NCBI RefSeq assembly: GCF_001665395.1
Contig: NZ_LZSG01000046.1
Coordinates: 1 to 35,522 of the forward strand
Reading direction: 5' to 3'
Origin: Mycobacterium sp. 1164966.3
GTDB lineage: Bacteria; Actinomycetota; Actinomycetes; Mycobacteriales; Mycobacteriaceae
Length of the DNA: 35,522 bases
The notes beneath the pieces are model-generated. The model ran no database searches. It was not told the DNA's origin and saw only the letters and a program-made list of their open reading frames with translations. This document shows, piece by piece, positions 7,550 through 14,707 of this stretch. How positions within the stretch are numbered: position 1 is the stretch's first letter; every line of letters starts with the position of its first letter. A program made the position numbers and the translations under genes.

Positions 7550-9709
7550 ATGACGGTCCAACAGGCAGCGAGCACCCGACGACCCCGCACCGCGGAGTCC
7601 CGCCGGGAACGCGGCGCTTTCCGTCCGGACATCGAAGGCTTACGCGCCGTCGCCGTGGTGGCCGTCGTCATGTACCACGTCGGCATTCCCGGCGTACCCG
7701 GCGGCTACATCGGCGTCGACGTCTTCTTCGTCATCTCCGGCTTCCTGATCACCGGGCTGCTCTGGCGTGAGGTGACCAGCACCGACACCGTGCGGCTGGG
7801 CCGCTTCTACGCCGCGCGGGCCCGCCGCCTGCTGCCCGCCGCGGCCACGGTGGGCGTCGTCACGGCGGTCACCGCCGCCGCGGTACTGCCGCCGTTGCAG
7901 GCGCGCAGCGTGTTGATGGACGGCATCGCCAGCGCCCTGTATGTCGGCAACTACCGGTTCGCGGCGCAGGGCAGAGATTACCTGGGCTCGGGCCTGCCGT
8001 CGCCCTTTTTGCACTATTGGTCGCTGGGCGTGGAGGAACAGTTCTACCTGGTGTGGCCGGCGCTGATCCTCGGTACCGCCTGGCTTGCCCGCCGCTTTGG
8101 CCGGGAGAAGGCGCCGTACGCCCTGGTCCTCGGGCTGATCGCCGTGACGTCGCTGGCGGCGGCGATGCTTTGGACCCGCACCGCGCCGTCCTGGGCGTTC
8201 TTTTCGCTGCCCACCCGCGCCTGGGAGCTGGCCGCGGGCGGCCTGGTGGCCCTCACGATCCGGCAGTGGCGCCGGCTGCCGCTGCTGTCCGCCGCAGTCA
8301 TCGGATGGGGTGGCCTGGCGCTGATCCTGTTGACCTGTACCCAGCTGGGCCGGAACACGCCGTTTCCCGGTGTGGCGGCGCTGCTGCCGGCGCTGGGCAC
8401 CGCGCTGCTCATCGGCGGCGGTTGTGTCACCGGCGGCATGGGCGTCGGCCGCCTGCTGTGCAAGCCGTCGATGCGGGCCGTCGGAAGGGTGTCGTACTCG
8501 TGGTATCTGTGGCACTGGCCGGTGCTGCTGCTGATGCCGCCGCTGCTGGGCACGCCCGCCAACCTGCCGGTCCGGCTGACCGCGATCGTCATCTCCGCCG
8601 GGCTGGCGGTGCTCACCATGCATCTGGTGGAGAACCCCGGCCGCTACGCCGCCGCCCTGCGCCGGTCGGCCCGGGCCAGTCTGGCGGTGGCCGCAGCGGC
8701 CAGCGCGACCGCGGCGTGCGCGTGCGTGCTGCTGCTGGCGGTGGTGCCGGTGCCGGTGGGGCGCGGACCTGCGGCCGCGGCGGCCAGCATCACGGCACTT
8801 GCCCCGACCGCCGACCCGCACGCCGTCGCACCCGTCAGCCCGGAGGAGGCAGCGGTCCGAAGCGCTTTCGCGCAAGCCCGCCAAGCGCTTTCGGCCGCGG
8901 CCGGGTTGCGGGCCGTCCCGTCGAACCTGGAACCGTCGCTCGACCGCGCGCCGTCCGACAAGGCCGCCGTATTCGTCAACGGATGCCTGCGTTCGTGGCG
9001 TGACGTCGGACAAAACGAATGCGCGACGGGTGACACCGCCTCGCCGGCGACGGTGGCACTGATCGGCGACTCGCACGCCGCCATGTGGGACCCGGCCCTC
9101 CAGCAGCTCGCCGAACAGCGGCACTGGCGCCTGGAGACGATGACCAAGGTGACCTGCCCGATGCAGGACCTGCACATCGTCAGCCCCTACCTGGGCCGCG
9201 AGTACACCGAATGCGAACAGTGGCGCGGCCAGATCATGGCCCGATTGACGGCCGAACACCCGCGACTGGTGGTGCTGAGCATGAGCCGGCGCTACCGCAG
9301 GGATTTCGGCTTCGCGGCCTACGACCCGGCCTGGAGCGACAGCTTGAACCGCACGGTGGCCGAACTGCGCAGCCTGGGCGCCACCGTTCTGGTGCTCGGG
9401 CCGGTCGCCGATCCGCAGGGCTCGGTACCAACCTGCCTGTCCGCTCACCTCGACGACGCCGCCGCGTGCGCGGCTGCGCGTTCGGCCGCCGTCAACGGCG
9501 ACGGGATCGCTGCGGAACAGACGGCGACCACCACCGCCGGCGGGCATTACGCGGATCTCACCGATCTGTTCTGCACTGCCGACCGCTGCCCGGTGATCGT
9601 CGGCAACACCCTGGTGTTCCGCGACGACAACCACGTCACAACTCAATACGCGCAACTACTGGCACCTGTTATCGGCGCGTTGGCCGACCGCGCCGTGAGA
9701 GACGGGTGA
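7550..9709 (+). CDS. Membrane acyltransferase-3 fused to periplasmic SGNH domain (OafA-like)
   Basis: This 719-residue protein joins two parts. Residues about 25-375 are an acyltransferase-3 domain of about ten helices with the conserved start FRPDIEGLRAVAVV, His43 in MYHVG, and GVDVFFVISGFLITGLL. After one more helix (about 375-400) comes an SGNH hydrolase-like domain at about 475-719. Its GDSHAAMW (residues 506-513) holds the catalytic Ser, and DDNH (692-695) holds the Asp/His pair. Such proteins move an acyl group across the membrane and attach it to a sugar, glycolipid or peptidoglycan outside the cell. Mycobacterial relatives include Rv0111, Rv0228 and Rv1565c. It follows the esterase by 10 nt, and a 37-residue gene lies downstream. 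A split version of the same two functions lies nearby on the other strand. The acceptor is unknown. Confidence 0.9.
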   Translation: MTVQQAASTRRPRTAESRRERGAFRPDIEGLRAVAVVAVVMYHVGIPGVPGGYIGVDVFFVISGFLITGLLWREVTSTDTVRLGRFYAARARRLLPAAATVGVVTAVTAAAVLPPLQARSVLMDGIASALYVGNYRFAAQGRDYLGSGLPSPFLHYWSLGVEEQFYLVWPALILGTAWLARRFGREKAPYALVLGLIAVTSLAAAMLWTRTAPSWAFFSLPTRAWELAAGGLVALTIRQWRRLPLLSAAVIGWGGLALILLTCTQLGRNTPFPGVAALLPALGTALLIGGGCVTGGMGVGRLLCKPSMRAVGRVSYSWYLWHWPVLLLMPPLLGTPANLPVRLTAIVISAGLAVLTMHLVENPGRYAAALRRSARASLAVAAAASATAACACVLLLAVVPVPVGRGPAAAAASITALAPTADPHAVAPVSPEEAAVRSAFAQARQALSAAAGLRAVPSNLEPSLDRAPSDKAAVFVNGCLRSWRDVGQNECATGDTASPATVALIGDSHAAMWDPALQQLAEQRHWRLETMTKVTCPMQDLHIVSPYLGREYTECEQWRGQIMARLTAEHPRLVVLSMSRRYRRDFGFAAYDPAWSDSLNRTVAELRSLGATVLVLGPVADPQGSVPTCLSAHLDDAAACAAARSAAVNGDGIAAEQTATTTAGGHYADLTDLFCTADRCPVIVGNTLVFRDDNHVTTQYAQLLAPVIGALADRAVRDG

Positions 9710-9764
9710 ACCTCATGGCGAAGTTGCGCGTCGTACGAGATGAGAGGTTTGTTGGAGGTTTGAG

Positions 9765-9878
9765 ATGACGCTCTTGCTGGTCTGTATTTCAGCGGCGGCG
9801 CCAATCGCCGGGATCGGTCTGGTTGAACTGCAGGCCCGCCTCGAGCGCTGGGACTACGAGCGCCACGCCGACGACTGA
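9765..9878 (+). CDS. Conserved-looking 37-residue small membrane-associated peptide
   Basis: The peptide begins MTLLLVCISAAAPIAGIGLVE and ends LERWDYERHADD. The first 20 residues are hydrophobic enough for one membrane segment, and the tail is charged, with the WDYERHA motif I recognise from several short mycobacterial hypothetical proteins. GGAGG at 9754-9758 sits 6 nt before the ATG, which is the strongest ribosome site in this part of the window and supports translation. It lies 55 nt after the fused acyltransferase and may be co-transcribed with it. Function unknown; a small membrane partner of the acyltransferase is only a guess. Confidence 0.7.
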   Translation: MTLLLVCISAAAPIAGIGLVELQARLERWDYERHADD

Positions 9879-9904
9879 CTCTTTCGAAGCCGACCGCCGG
9901 AAAC

Positions 9905-9916
9905 GCGAGCGTGCGC
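9905..9916. repeat. Possible solo arm of the 60-bp hairpin repeat
   Basis: GCGAGCGTGCGC matches 12 of 12 bases with the left arm of the elements at 14634 and 29918, but no matching right arm follows. It may be a decayed copy or chance. Confidence 0.3.
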
Positions 9917-10015
9917 TAAACATCGAGTCTGCGATGAGGGCATCGATCCTGCGTCCAGCGTGCGACGCAGAAGCGAAACCACGCCCCTAGCGCAGTCTCG
10001 ACGCCGTGCGCCCGC

Positions 10016-10705
10016 TCACCTACGCAGCTGCGCGTCGATGAGCGGTGCGATCCTGTCGGCCAGGTACTGGTGGCCCGCATCGTTGGGGTGCACGCCGTCG
10101 GGACCGATCAGGCCGGGCATGTCGACGAACCAGCGTTCGAAGATCGGGTCGGTCCAGGCCGCCCCCGCCTCGCGAGCCGCACTGAACAGCACGTCGCGGA
10201 TCTGCAGGACGGCTACGGGTACGTCAGCGGTTGGCCACGGTGGCCCGATCACCAGGAATCTCGCCGACGGCGCAAAGCGGCGCGCCAGATCGAATGTGCT
10301 GCGGGCCCTTTCGCCCAGCACCCGGGGATCGACGCCCTGGTCGTTGCGGGAGCCGAAGAACACCACCAACGCGTCGCTGGGCTTGACCGCCCGGGCAGTC
10401 AGATCCTCGAAAACGCTGCCCTGGTCGCCAGGCACGCCGTAGCCGGCCCTGCCCTCGGCTGCCACGTCGGCCGCTATCCGAACGCCCCGCTGCCCCAACA
10501 TCCGCCAGGCACAGGCCGTCCACGACTTGCGGCCCTGGCCGCCCTCGTCGGTGCCGGTCGTATAGGAGTCGCCGACGACTGCGACGTGGTTCAGCCGGAA
10601 ATCCAGGCTCATCGTCTGAAAGGTCCGCACCGGGTGTGCCGTGCTCTCCAGGACCAGACCGGCCAGCACCGTCAAACCCATGACTAACGCCGTGAGTCGG
10701 CTCAT
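10016..10705 (-). CDS. Exported SGNH/GDSL hydrolase (Rv0518-like)
   Basis: The 229-residue protein has an N-terminal hydrophobic segment (residues 4-22) that is a signal peptide or anchor. The SGNH blocks follow: VAVVGDSYTTG with the nucleophile Ser, FFGSRND with the block-III Asn, and DGVHPNDAG with the Asp-x-x-His pair. It is expected to act outside the membrane on an ester or to pass an acyl group to an acceptor. I start it at the ATG at 10705, which lies 4 nt after the stop of the acyltransferase (TGA CGTC ATG). A longer ATG start at 10780 would lie inside that gene and adds a basic, non-signal leader. The tight spacing and the matching two-domain fused protein close by argue that these two gene products form one acylation machine. 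Confidence 0.85.
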   Translation of the reverse strand: MSRLTALVMGLTVLAGLVLESTAHPVRTFQTMSLDFRLNHVAVVGDSYTTGTDEGGQGRKSWTACAWRMLGQRGVRIAADVAAEGRAGYGVPGDQGSVFEDLTARAVKPSDALVVFFGSRNDQGVDPRVLGERARSTFDLARRFAPSARFLVIGPPWPTADVPVAVLQIRDVLFSAAREAGAAWTDPIFERWFVDMPGLIGPDGVHPNDAGHQYLADRIAPLIDAQLRR

Positions 10706-10709
10706 GACG

Positions 10710-11984
10710 TCACACCGCGCGCGCCGGAACCGCTTCCAGCGCCTCGTTCGTCTCGGCCTCGAGCTCGTCCAGCTCGGCATCGGAGGGCTCTTCGGGCTCG
10801 ACGACCGTCGGCGCGTCCGGGTTGTGACCCGCGGGGGTGGACGGGGCGTCGACCATCCTGCGCATCCACCGGCGGGCGGGCTCTTCGACCGAGTGGTACA
10901 GCAGGATCGACAGCACGACGGCGATCGCGAGCAGGCCGAAGATGTTCCACCGCCACGGGTTGTCGGTCTGCCATGGCCGCAGCTGGAAGTTCACCACCGC
11001 CCAGGTCCAGGAGGTATGCACCAGCTCGTGCACCATGTAGAGGCAGAACGAGATCTCGCCGCCGTAGACCATGAAGCGCGTCGACAATAGCCTCGGCAGG
11101 CTGCCCACGCCGATCGCCAGCGTGATCACCAGCGGAACGAACAGCAGGTCGACCACCCCGCCGCTGTCGTAAACCCCGGTGATCGGGTGAGCCTGCAGGA
11201 AGTAGAGGATCCCGACGATCGCCACGACCAGGGCCAACGACAGGTATCCGGCGATGCGGCGGCCCCGATCGGTGGGCCGCAATCGGCGCACCGCGGCGCA
11301 GGCCAGCGCACCCGCGGCGAACTGCGTCACGATTCGCGGCAACCAGCTCCACGGCGTGTAGAACACACCGCTGGACAGCAGCAGCAGCACCGGAGGCAGC
11401 GACGCCGCGAAGGCCAGCAGCATCAGCCCCCGCGCCCTGGTCGCGTGCTGGATCCGGAAGATCACCAGCACCAGCACACCGAACAGCAAGTAGGCCAGCC
11501 ATTCCGCACTGATCGACCAGGCCGGACCGTCCCAGCTGGAGAGGTCGAAGAACGGCTGAAACCAGAGTTGGACCAACAGCACCTGACGCACGTAGCTGAT
11601 CGCGGTGAGCCGGCCGATGTCGGGTGACGGGGTATGACCGACGTGCAGGGTGAGGATGAACCACGCGGCGGCCAGGTGCAAGGTAACCAGGTAGACCGGC
11701 CACACCCGGGCCAGCCGCAGCCACAGGAAATGCACGGTGCCGCGTAACGACCACCGCCGGCCCATGCGGTCGAGGTAGTTGTAGGTCAGCACGAAGCCGC
11801 TGAGGATGAAGAAGAGGTCGACGCCTTGTGCGCCGCAGTTGAGCACCGGCGCCAGGTTCTCGCGCAGGTCGGGCGACACGTCGGACACCATCGGCCGGAA
11901 GTGAAACAGCACCACCCATACCGAGGCGACGATGCGGAGTCCTGTCAGGGCCTTGATCTCGCCCTTGGTATCTCCGGTACGCAC
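10710..11984 (-). CDS. Membrane acyltransferase-3 (Rv0517-like)
   Basis: The 424-residue protein is an acyltransferase-3 family member with about ten helices. Early motifs are IKALTGLRIVASVWVVLFHF with the conserved His at about 28, and GVDLFFILSGFVLTYNYLDR. The C-terminal 60 residues are cytoplasmic, acidic and Pro-rich (EPEEPSDAELDELEAETNE), unlike the fused protein at 7550. It probably takes an acyl group from the cytosolic side and passes it outward to the SGNH protein encoded 4 nt downstream. The start is a GTG at 11984, with GGAAAG about 6 nt before it. It is divergent from the STAS gene. Acceptor and acyl group are unknown. Confidence 0.87.
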   Translation of the reverse strand: MRTGDTKGEIKALTGLRIVASVWVVLFHFRPMVSDVSPDLRENLAPVLNCGAQGVDLFFILSGFVLTYNYLDRMGRRWSLRGTVHFLWLRLARVWPVYLVTLHLAAAWFILTLHVGHTPSPDIGRLTAISYVRQVLLVQLWFQPFFDLSSWDGPAWSISAEWLAYLLFGVLVLVIFRIQHATRARGLMLLAFAASLPPVLLLLSSGVFYTPWSWLPRIVTQFAAGALACAAVRRLRPTDRGRRIAGYLSLALVVAIVGILYFLQAHPITGVYDSGGVVDLLFVPLVITLAIGVGSLPRLLSTRFMVYGGEISFCLYMVHELVHTSWTWAVVNFQLRPWQTDNPWRWNIFGLLAIAVVLSILLYHSVEEPARRWMRRMVDAPSTPAGHNPDAPTVVEPEEPSDAELDELEAETNEALEAVPARAV

Positions 11985-12351
11985 GCTGTTCTTTCCGTCT
12001 GGACTCGGCTTGTCGGTTCGCTTTCTGGTTGGCTGACCGGGCGGCCCCGCCGCGTCTCAAGGCCTGTCACAGGCCGATCCGGGGCCCCACCAGGCAGATC
12101 GGAGGCAGATGGGGCAGACCCCCAGCCGGCAACCGGCAGCCCAAGCAGCCTAACAGCGCGACGGCCGCAGGCCGTGACGGCACCGCGGCAAAACGTGGTT
12201 TTGCTTTCCGCAAGCGCCCCAAGAGTCACTTCTTTAGCAAAAGGTTAGACGTGACTGTCGGTCTCCTTAGGTTTTGCGAGGAACGTATAGGCAGGTTTGG
12301 TCAGCGCTGAGCGAGCCGCACCGCGGAACGGGACAGGGAACGGGGCTGCAC
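11985..12351. other. Intergenic region between divergent acyltransferase and STAS genes
   Basis: This 367-nt stretch holds no coding frame I can support. It contains a perfect small hairpin, GCAAAAC-GTG-GTTTTGC at 12188-12204, without a following T-run, and a TATAGG sequence near 12288 that could be a -10 box for the STAS gene. The M. tuberculosis counterpart of the STAS gene is reported to be under SigF, but I do not see a convincing GTTT/GGGTAT pair here. Confidence 0.4.
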
Positions 12352-12783
12352 ATGACTGCCGTGATCACTCGACGGGAGAACTCCACCATTGATTGCGGTG
12401 GCGCCCAAGTTCGGGCTTACAGTCGCCACCTGGCGACGGTGGTGACCGTCCGGGGCGAGATCGATGTCGTCAACGTTGATCAGGTCAAGGCGCACGTTCG
12501 GCGTTTTGCCCTGGAAGCCGACCCGGTGGTGCTCGACCTCGGCGAGATGGGCAACTTTGCGCCGGTCGGGATCGGGTTGCTGTGCATGCTCGACGACGAG
12601 TGGCGCGCCGCCGGGGTGGAGTGGATGCTGGTTGCCAGCCCCGCGGTCATCGAGACGTTAGGGGACGAGGCCCGCGCAATGTTCCCGATCACGCGCTCGG
12701 TGCACGAGGCGCTGCACAACGTGGCCGAGACCATCCAGCGGCGCCGTCAGATGGTGCTCTCGCTTATCAGGAAGACCGCTTAG
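12352..12783 (+). CDS. oprA: STAS-domain anti-sigma-factor antagonist (OprA/Rv0516c-like)
   Basis: The 143-residue protein is a single STAS domain: VVTVRGEIDVVNVDQVKAHVRRF, then PVVLDLGEMGNFAPVGIGLLCMLDDEW, then VEWMLVASPAVIETL. In the family, the residue after the DL..M..F turn (usually Ser or Thr, phosphorylated by an anti-sigma kinase) is here in NFAPVG, so the usual phosphosite is not evident. In M. tuberculosis, Rv0516c (OprA) is phosphorylated by PknD near its N-terminus at Thr2 in osmotic stress. This protein also begins Met-Thr, which supports the ATG at 12352 over an ATG at 12274. It is divergent from the acyltransferase and its stop directly abuts the stop of the opposite small membrane gene. 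Confidence 0.82.
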   Translation: MTAVITRRENSTIDCGGAQVRAYSRHLATVVTVRGEIDVVNVDQVKAHVRRFALEADPVVLDLGEMGNFAPVGIGLLCMLDDEWRAAGVEWMLVASPAVIETLGDEARAMFPITRSVHEALHNVAETIQRRRQMVLSLIRKTA

Positions 12784-13023
12784 TCACCCCCTGCCGCGCC
12801 ACAGCCCGGCCACCCCGAGCACGACCAGCACCCCTGCGATGATCGCCAACAACATCGTCAACAACAGCAGCTGTGGGTTGTAGACCAACGAGGTGGTGAC
12901 CGGCTGCCCGTCGGTGATGGGCGCGACAGTCACCGTGTGCCGCGCGTGCAACCAAGTCATTGCGGCGCCGGCGGCCGCAGCGCAGGCCAGGCCGATTGCC
13001 AGAATCGCCCGGAAGCGAAGCAT
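12784..13023 (-). CDS. Small two-helix membrane protein (Rv0514-like)
   Basis: The 79-residue protein has two hydrophobic segments, about residues 6-22 and 52-74, with a short exposed loop between them (HARHTVTVAPITDGQP). The ATG at 13023 overlaps the stop of the upstream gene as TGATG, a typical coupled start. In-frame GTG codons at 13026 and 13038 are alternatives. It ends exactly where the convergent STAS gene ends, with no spacer. Function unknown; its constant place after the haem genes may only mean shared transcription. Confidence 0.7.
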   Translation of the reverse strand: MLRFRAILAIGLACAAAAGAAMTWLHARHTVTVAPITDGQPVTTSLVYNPQLLLLTMLLAIIAGVLVVLGVAGLWRGRG

Positions 13024-13601
13024 CACCGTGGTGGCCACGAATCGTTTTCCTCGTCGATGTCGGTGACGTCATCGACGTCAGCAATTGGGTCGACCTCAGG
13101 ACCGACCCGCTCCTGCACCAGGGGAGTCAGCGCCGCCCGCAGCTGACGATGGCGGCGCGCCCAAGCTTGCGCGATGCGGCCCCCGGTCAGCTTGAGTCCG
13201 ATGCCCACCCGTCCTCGCGGTACTCCGGCCAGTTCACCGAGGGTCCGTGCTGTCTGCCACTTCGCCAGGTCTTTGCCCGACGCCACGGAGTTCTCGGGCT
13301 CCGGGAAGATCCTGACGATCTCGGAGATCAGGATGGTTTCGGTGCCCTGTCGCAGGGCGTCCTGGGTCAACTCGACCGAGGTGTGGATCCGCGCCGCCAG
13401 CACCTGCAATCCCACGAACAGCGACACCATCACCAGGAAAATGGCCGGGATCAGCAGGCTGATTTTGGCATGGCTGGATATCTCCACCAGGATCAGCGAC
13501 GCCGCGCAGGCCGGGCCTGCCAGCAGCCACCACCAGCTGGCGCCGGATTCGTAGAACAACGGCTTGGGGTCCCTGACGTTGTTGCCTGATGTCGATGTCA
13601 T
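13023..13601 (-). CDS. Membrane protein with cytoplasmic tail, DUF3093-like (Rv0513-like)
   Basis: The 192-residue protein has two adjacent helices, about 20-38 and 45-68, followed by a soluble domain and a strongly acidic C-terminus (DPIADVDDVTDIDEENDS). The two-helix head and the SVELTQDALRQGTETILISEIVRIFPE segment resemble the DUF3093 family; this is a recognition, not a search result. It lies 43 nt after hemB and is coupled to the next small membrane gene by a 1-nt overlap. Role unknown. Confidence 0.72.
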   Translation of the reverse strand: MTSTSGNNVRDPKPLFYESGASWWWLLAGPACAASLILVEISSHAKISLLIPAIFLVMVSLFVGLQVLAARIHTSVELTQDALRQGTETILISEIVRIFPEPENSVASGKDLAKWQTARTLGELAGVPRGRVGIGLKLTGGRIAQAWARRHRQLRAALTPLVQERVGPEVDPIADVDDVTDIDEENDSWPPR

Positions 13602-13644
13602 CTGAGAAACCCCATCCCGTGATTGTTACTCGCCGGGGGACCTG

Positions 13645-14625
13645 TCAGGAAAGCCAACCCGCCGCGTCGGCGGCCCAGTACGTGAGCACGATGTCCGCCC
13701 CGGCGCGCCGGATGCTGGTCAGCGATTCCAGCGCGGCGGCGCGCTCGTCGATCCAGTTGTTCGCGGCCGCAGCACAAATCATCGCGTACTCCCCCGAGAC
13801 TTGATAGGCGGCCACCGGCACCCGGGACATGCCGGCCGCTGCGGCGACTATGTCCAAATATCCCAGCGCCGGCTTGATCATCACGATGTCGGCCCCCTCG
13901 TCGAGGTCCAGTTCGATCTCGCGCAGCGCCTCGCGAACGTTACCCGGCTCCTGCTGATAGGTCCGCCGGTCGCCGGACAGGCTGGAGTTCACCGCCTCGC
14001 GGAACGGGCCGTAGAACGCCGAGGCGAACTTGGCGGCGTAGGCCAAGATCACCACATCGCTGTAGCCGGCCGCGTCCAGCCCGTCCCGGATCGCGCCCAC
14101 CTGACCGTCCATCATTCCGCTCGGCCCGACCACCTGAGCACCCGATTCCGCTTGCGCCACAGCCAATTCCACGTAGCGGGCCACTGTGACGTCGTTATCG
14201 ACCCGGCCCGATTCGTCCAGCACGCCGCAGTGCCCGTGGTCGGTGAACTCATCCAGGCAGGTGTCGGCCATCAACACGGTGGCATCGCCGAGATCCTTGC
14301 TCAGGTCGCGAAGCGCGACGTTGAGGATGCCGTCGGGGTCGGTGCCGGCCGAGCCGGTCGCGTCCTTGTGCTCCTCGCGGGGCACACCGAACAGCATCAG
14401 CCCCCCGACGCCGGCGCCGACAGCGTCAGCGGCGGCGCTGCGCAGCGAATCGCGAGTGTGCTGCAATACTCCCGGCATCGAAGCGATCGGTCGCGGCTCG
14501 TCGATGTCGGCGACAAACATCGGCAACACCAAATGCCTTGGCTCCAAGGAGGTTTGAGCCACCAGGCGACGCATCGCCGGGGTGTAGCGCAGCCGGCGCG
14601 GACGCTGTCTCGGGTACACGGTCAT
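13645..14625 (-). CDS. hemB: Delta-aminolevulinic acid dehydratase (porphobilinogen synthase)
   Basis: The 326-residue enzyme joins two 5-aminolevulinate molecules into porphobilinogen in the cytoplasm. Both active-site lysines are visible: Lys199 in LAYAAKFASAFYGPF and the Schiff-base Lys251 in VMIKPALGYLD. The metal loop reads DTCLDEFTDHGHCG (residues 121-134). It keeps two of the three zinc cysteines (Cys123, Cys133) but has Asp125 in the middle place, a hybrid between zinc and magnesium types. The same arrangement is what I recall in M. tuberculosis. I start at the ATG at 14625 because the family begins near MTVYPRQRPRRLR; the longer open frame upstream runs through the hairpin repeat and hemD. 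It follows hemD after 82 nt. Confidence 0.96.
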   Translation of the reverse strand: MTVYPRQRPRRLRYTPAMRRLVAQTSLEPRHLVLPMFVADIDEPRPIASMPGVLQHTRDSLRSAAADAVGAGVGGLMLFGVPREEHKDATGSAGTDPDGILNVALRDLSKDLGDATVLMADTCLDEFTDHGHCGVLDESGRVDNDVTVARYVELAVAQAESGAQVVGPSGMMDGQVGAIRDGLDAAGYSDVVILAYAAKFASAFYGPFREAVNSSLSGDRRTYQQEPGNVREALREIELDLDEGADIVMIKPALGYLDIVAAAAGMSRVPVAAYQVSGEYAMICAAAANNWIDERAAALESLTSIRRAGADIVLTYWAADAAGWLS

Positions 14626-14633
14626 TCGCGGCC

Positions 14634-14693
14634 GCGAGCGTGCGCAGAATGCCCGCCCTGACGGCGTGTCGGCGTACAAACACGCACGCTCGC
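14634..14693. repeat. 60-bp intergenic hairpin element, copy 1
   Basis: Perfect 11-bp terminal inverted arms, GCGAGCGTGCG (14634-14644) and CGCACGCTCGC (14683-14693), enclose a core with GCGTGTCGGCGTACAAACAC. It fills most of the hemD-hemB gap. A second copy with the same arms and core order is at 29918-29978. It lacks any coding capacity and looks like a dispersed MITE-like or REP-like element. Confidence 0.75.
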
Positions 14694-14707
14694 CCGTCCA
14701 GCGACCA

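Noticed and set aside
7640..9655. A 671-residue open frame on the minus strand
   Set aside because: It mirrors the fused acyltransferase, is full of Arg, Gly and Gln, and has no motif. High GC gives long antisense frames.
12188..12204. Hairpin GCAAAAC-GTG-GTTTTGC as a terminator
   Set aside because: No T-run follows and no gene ends here on either strand.
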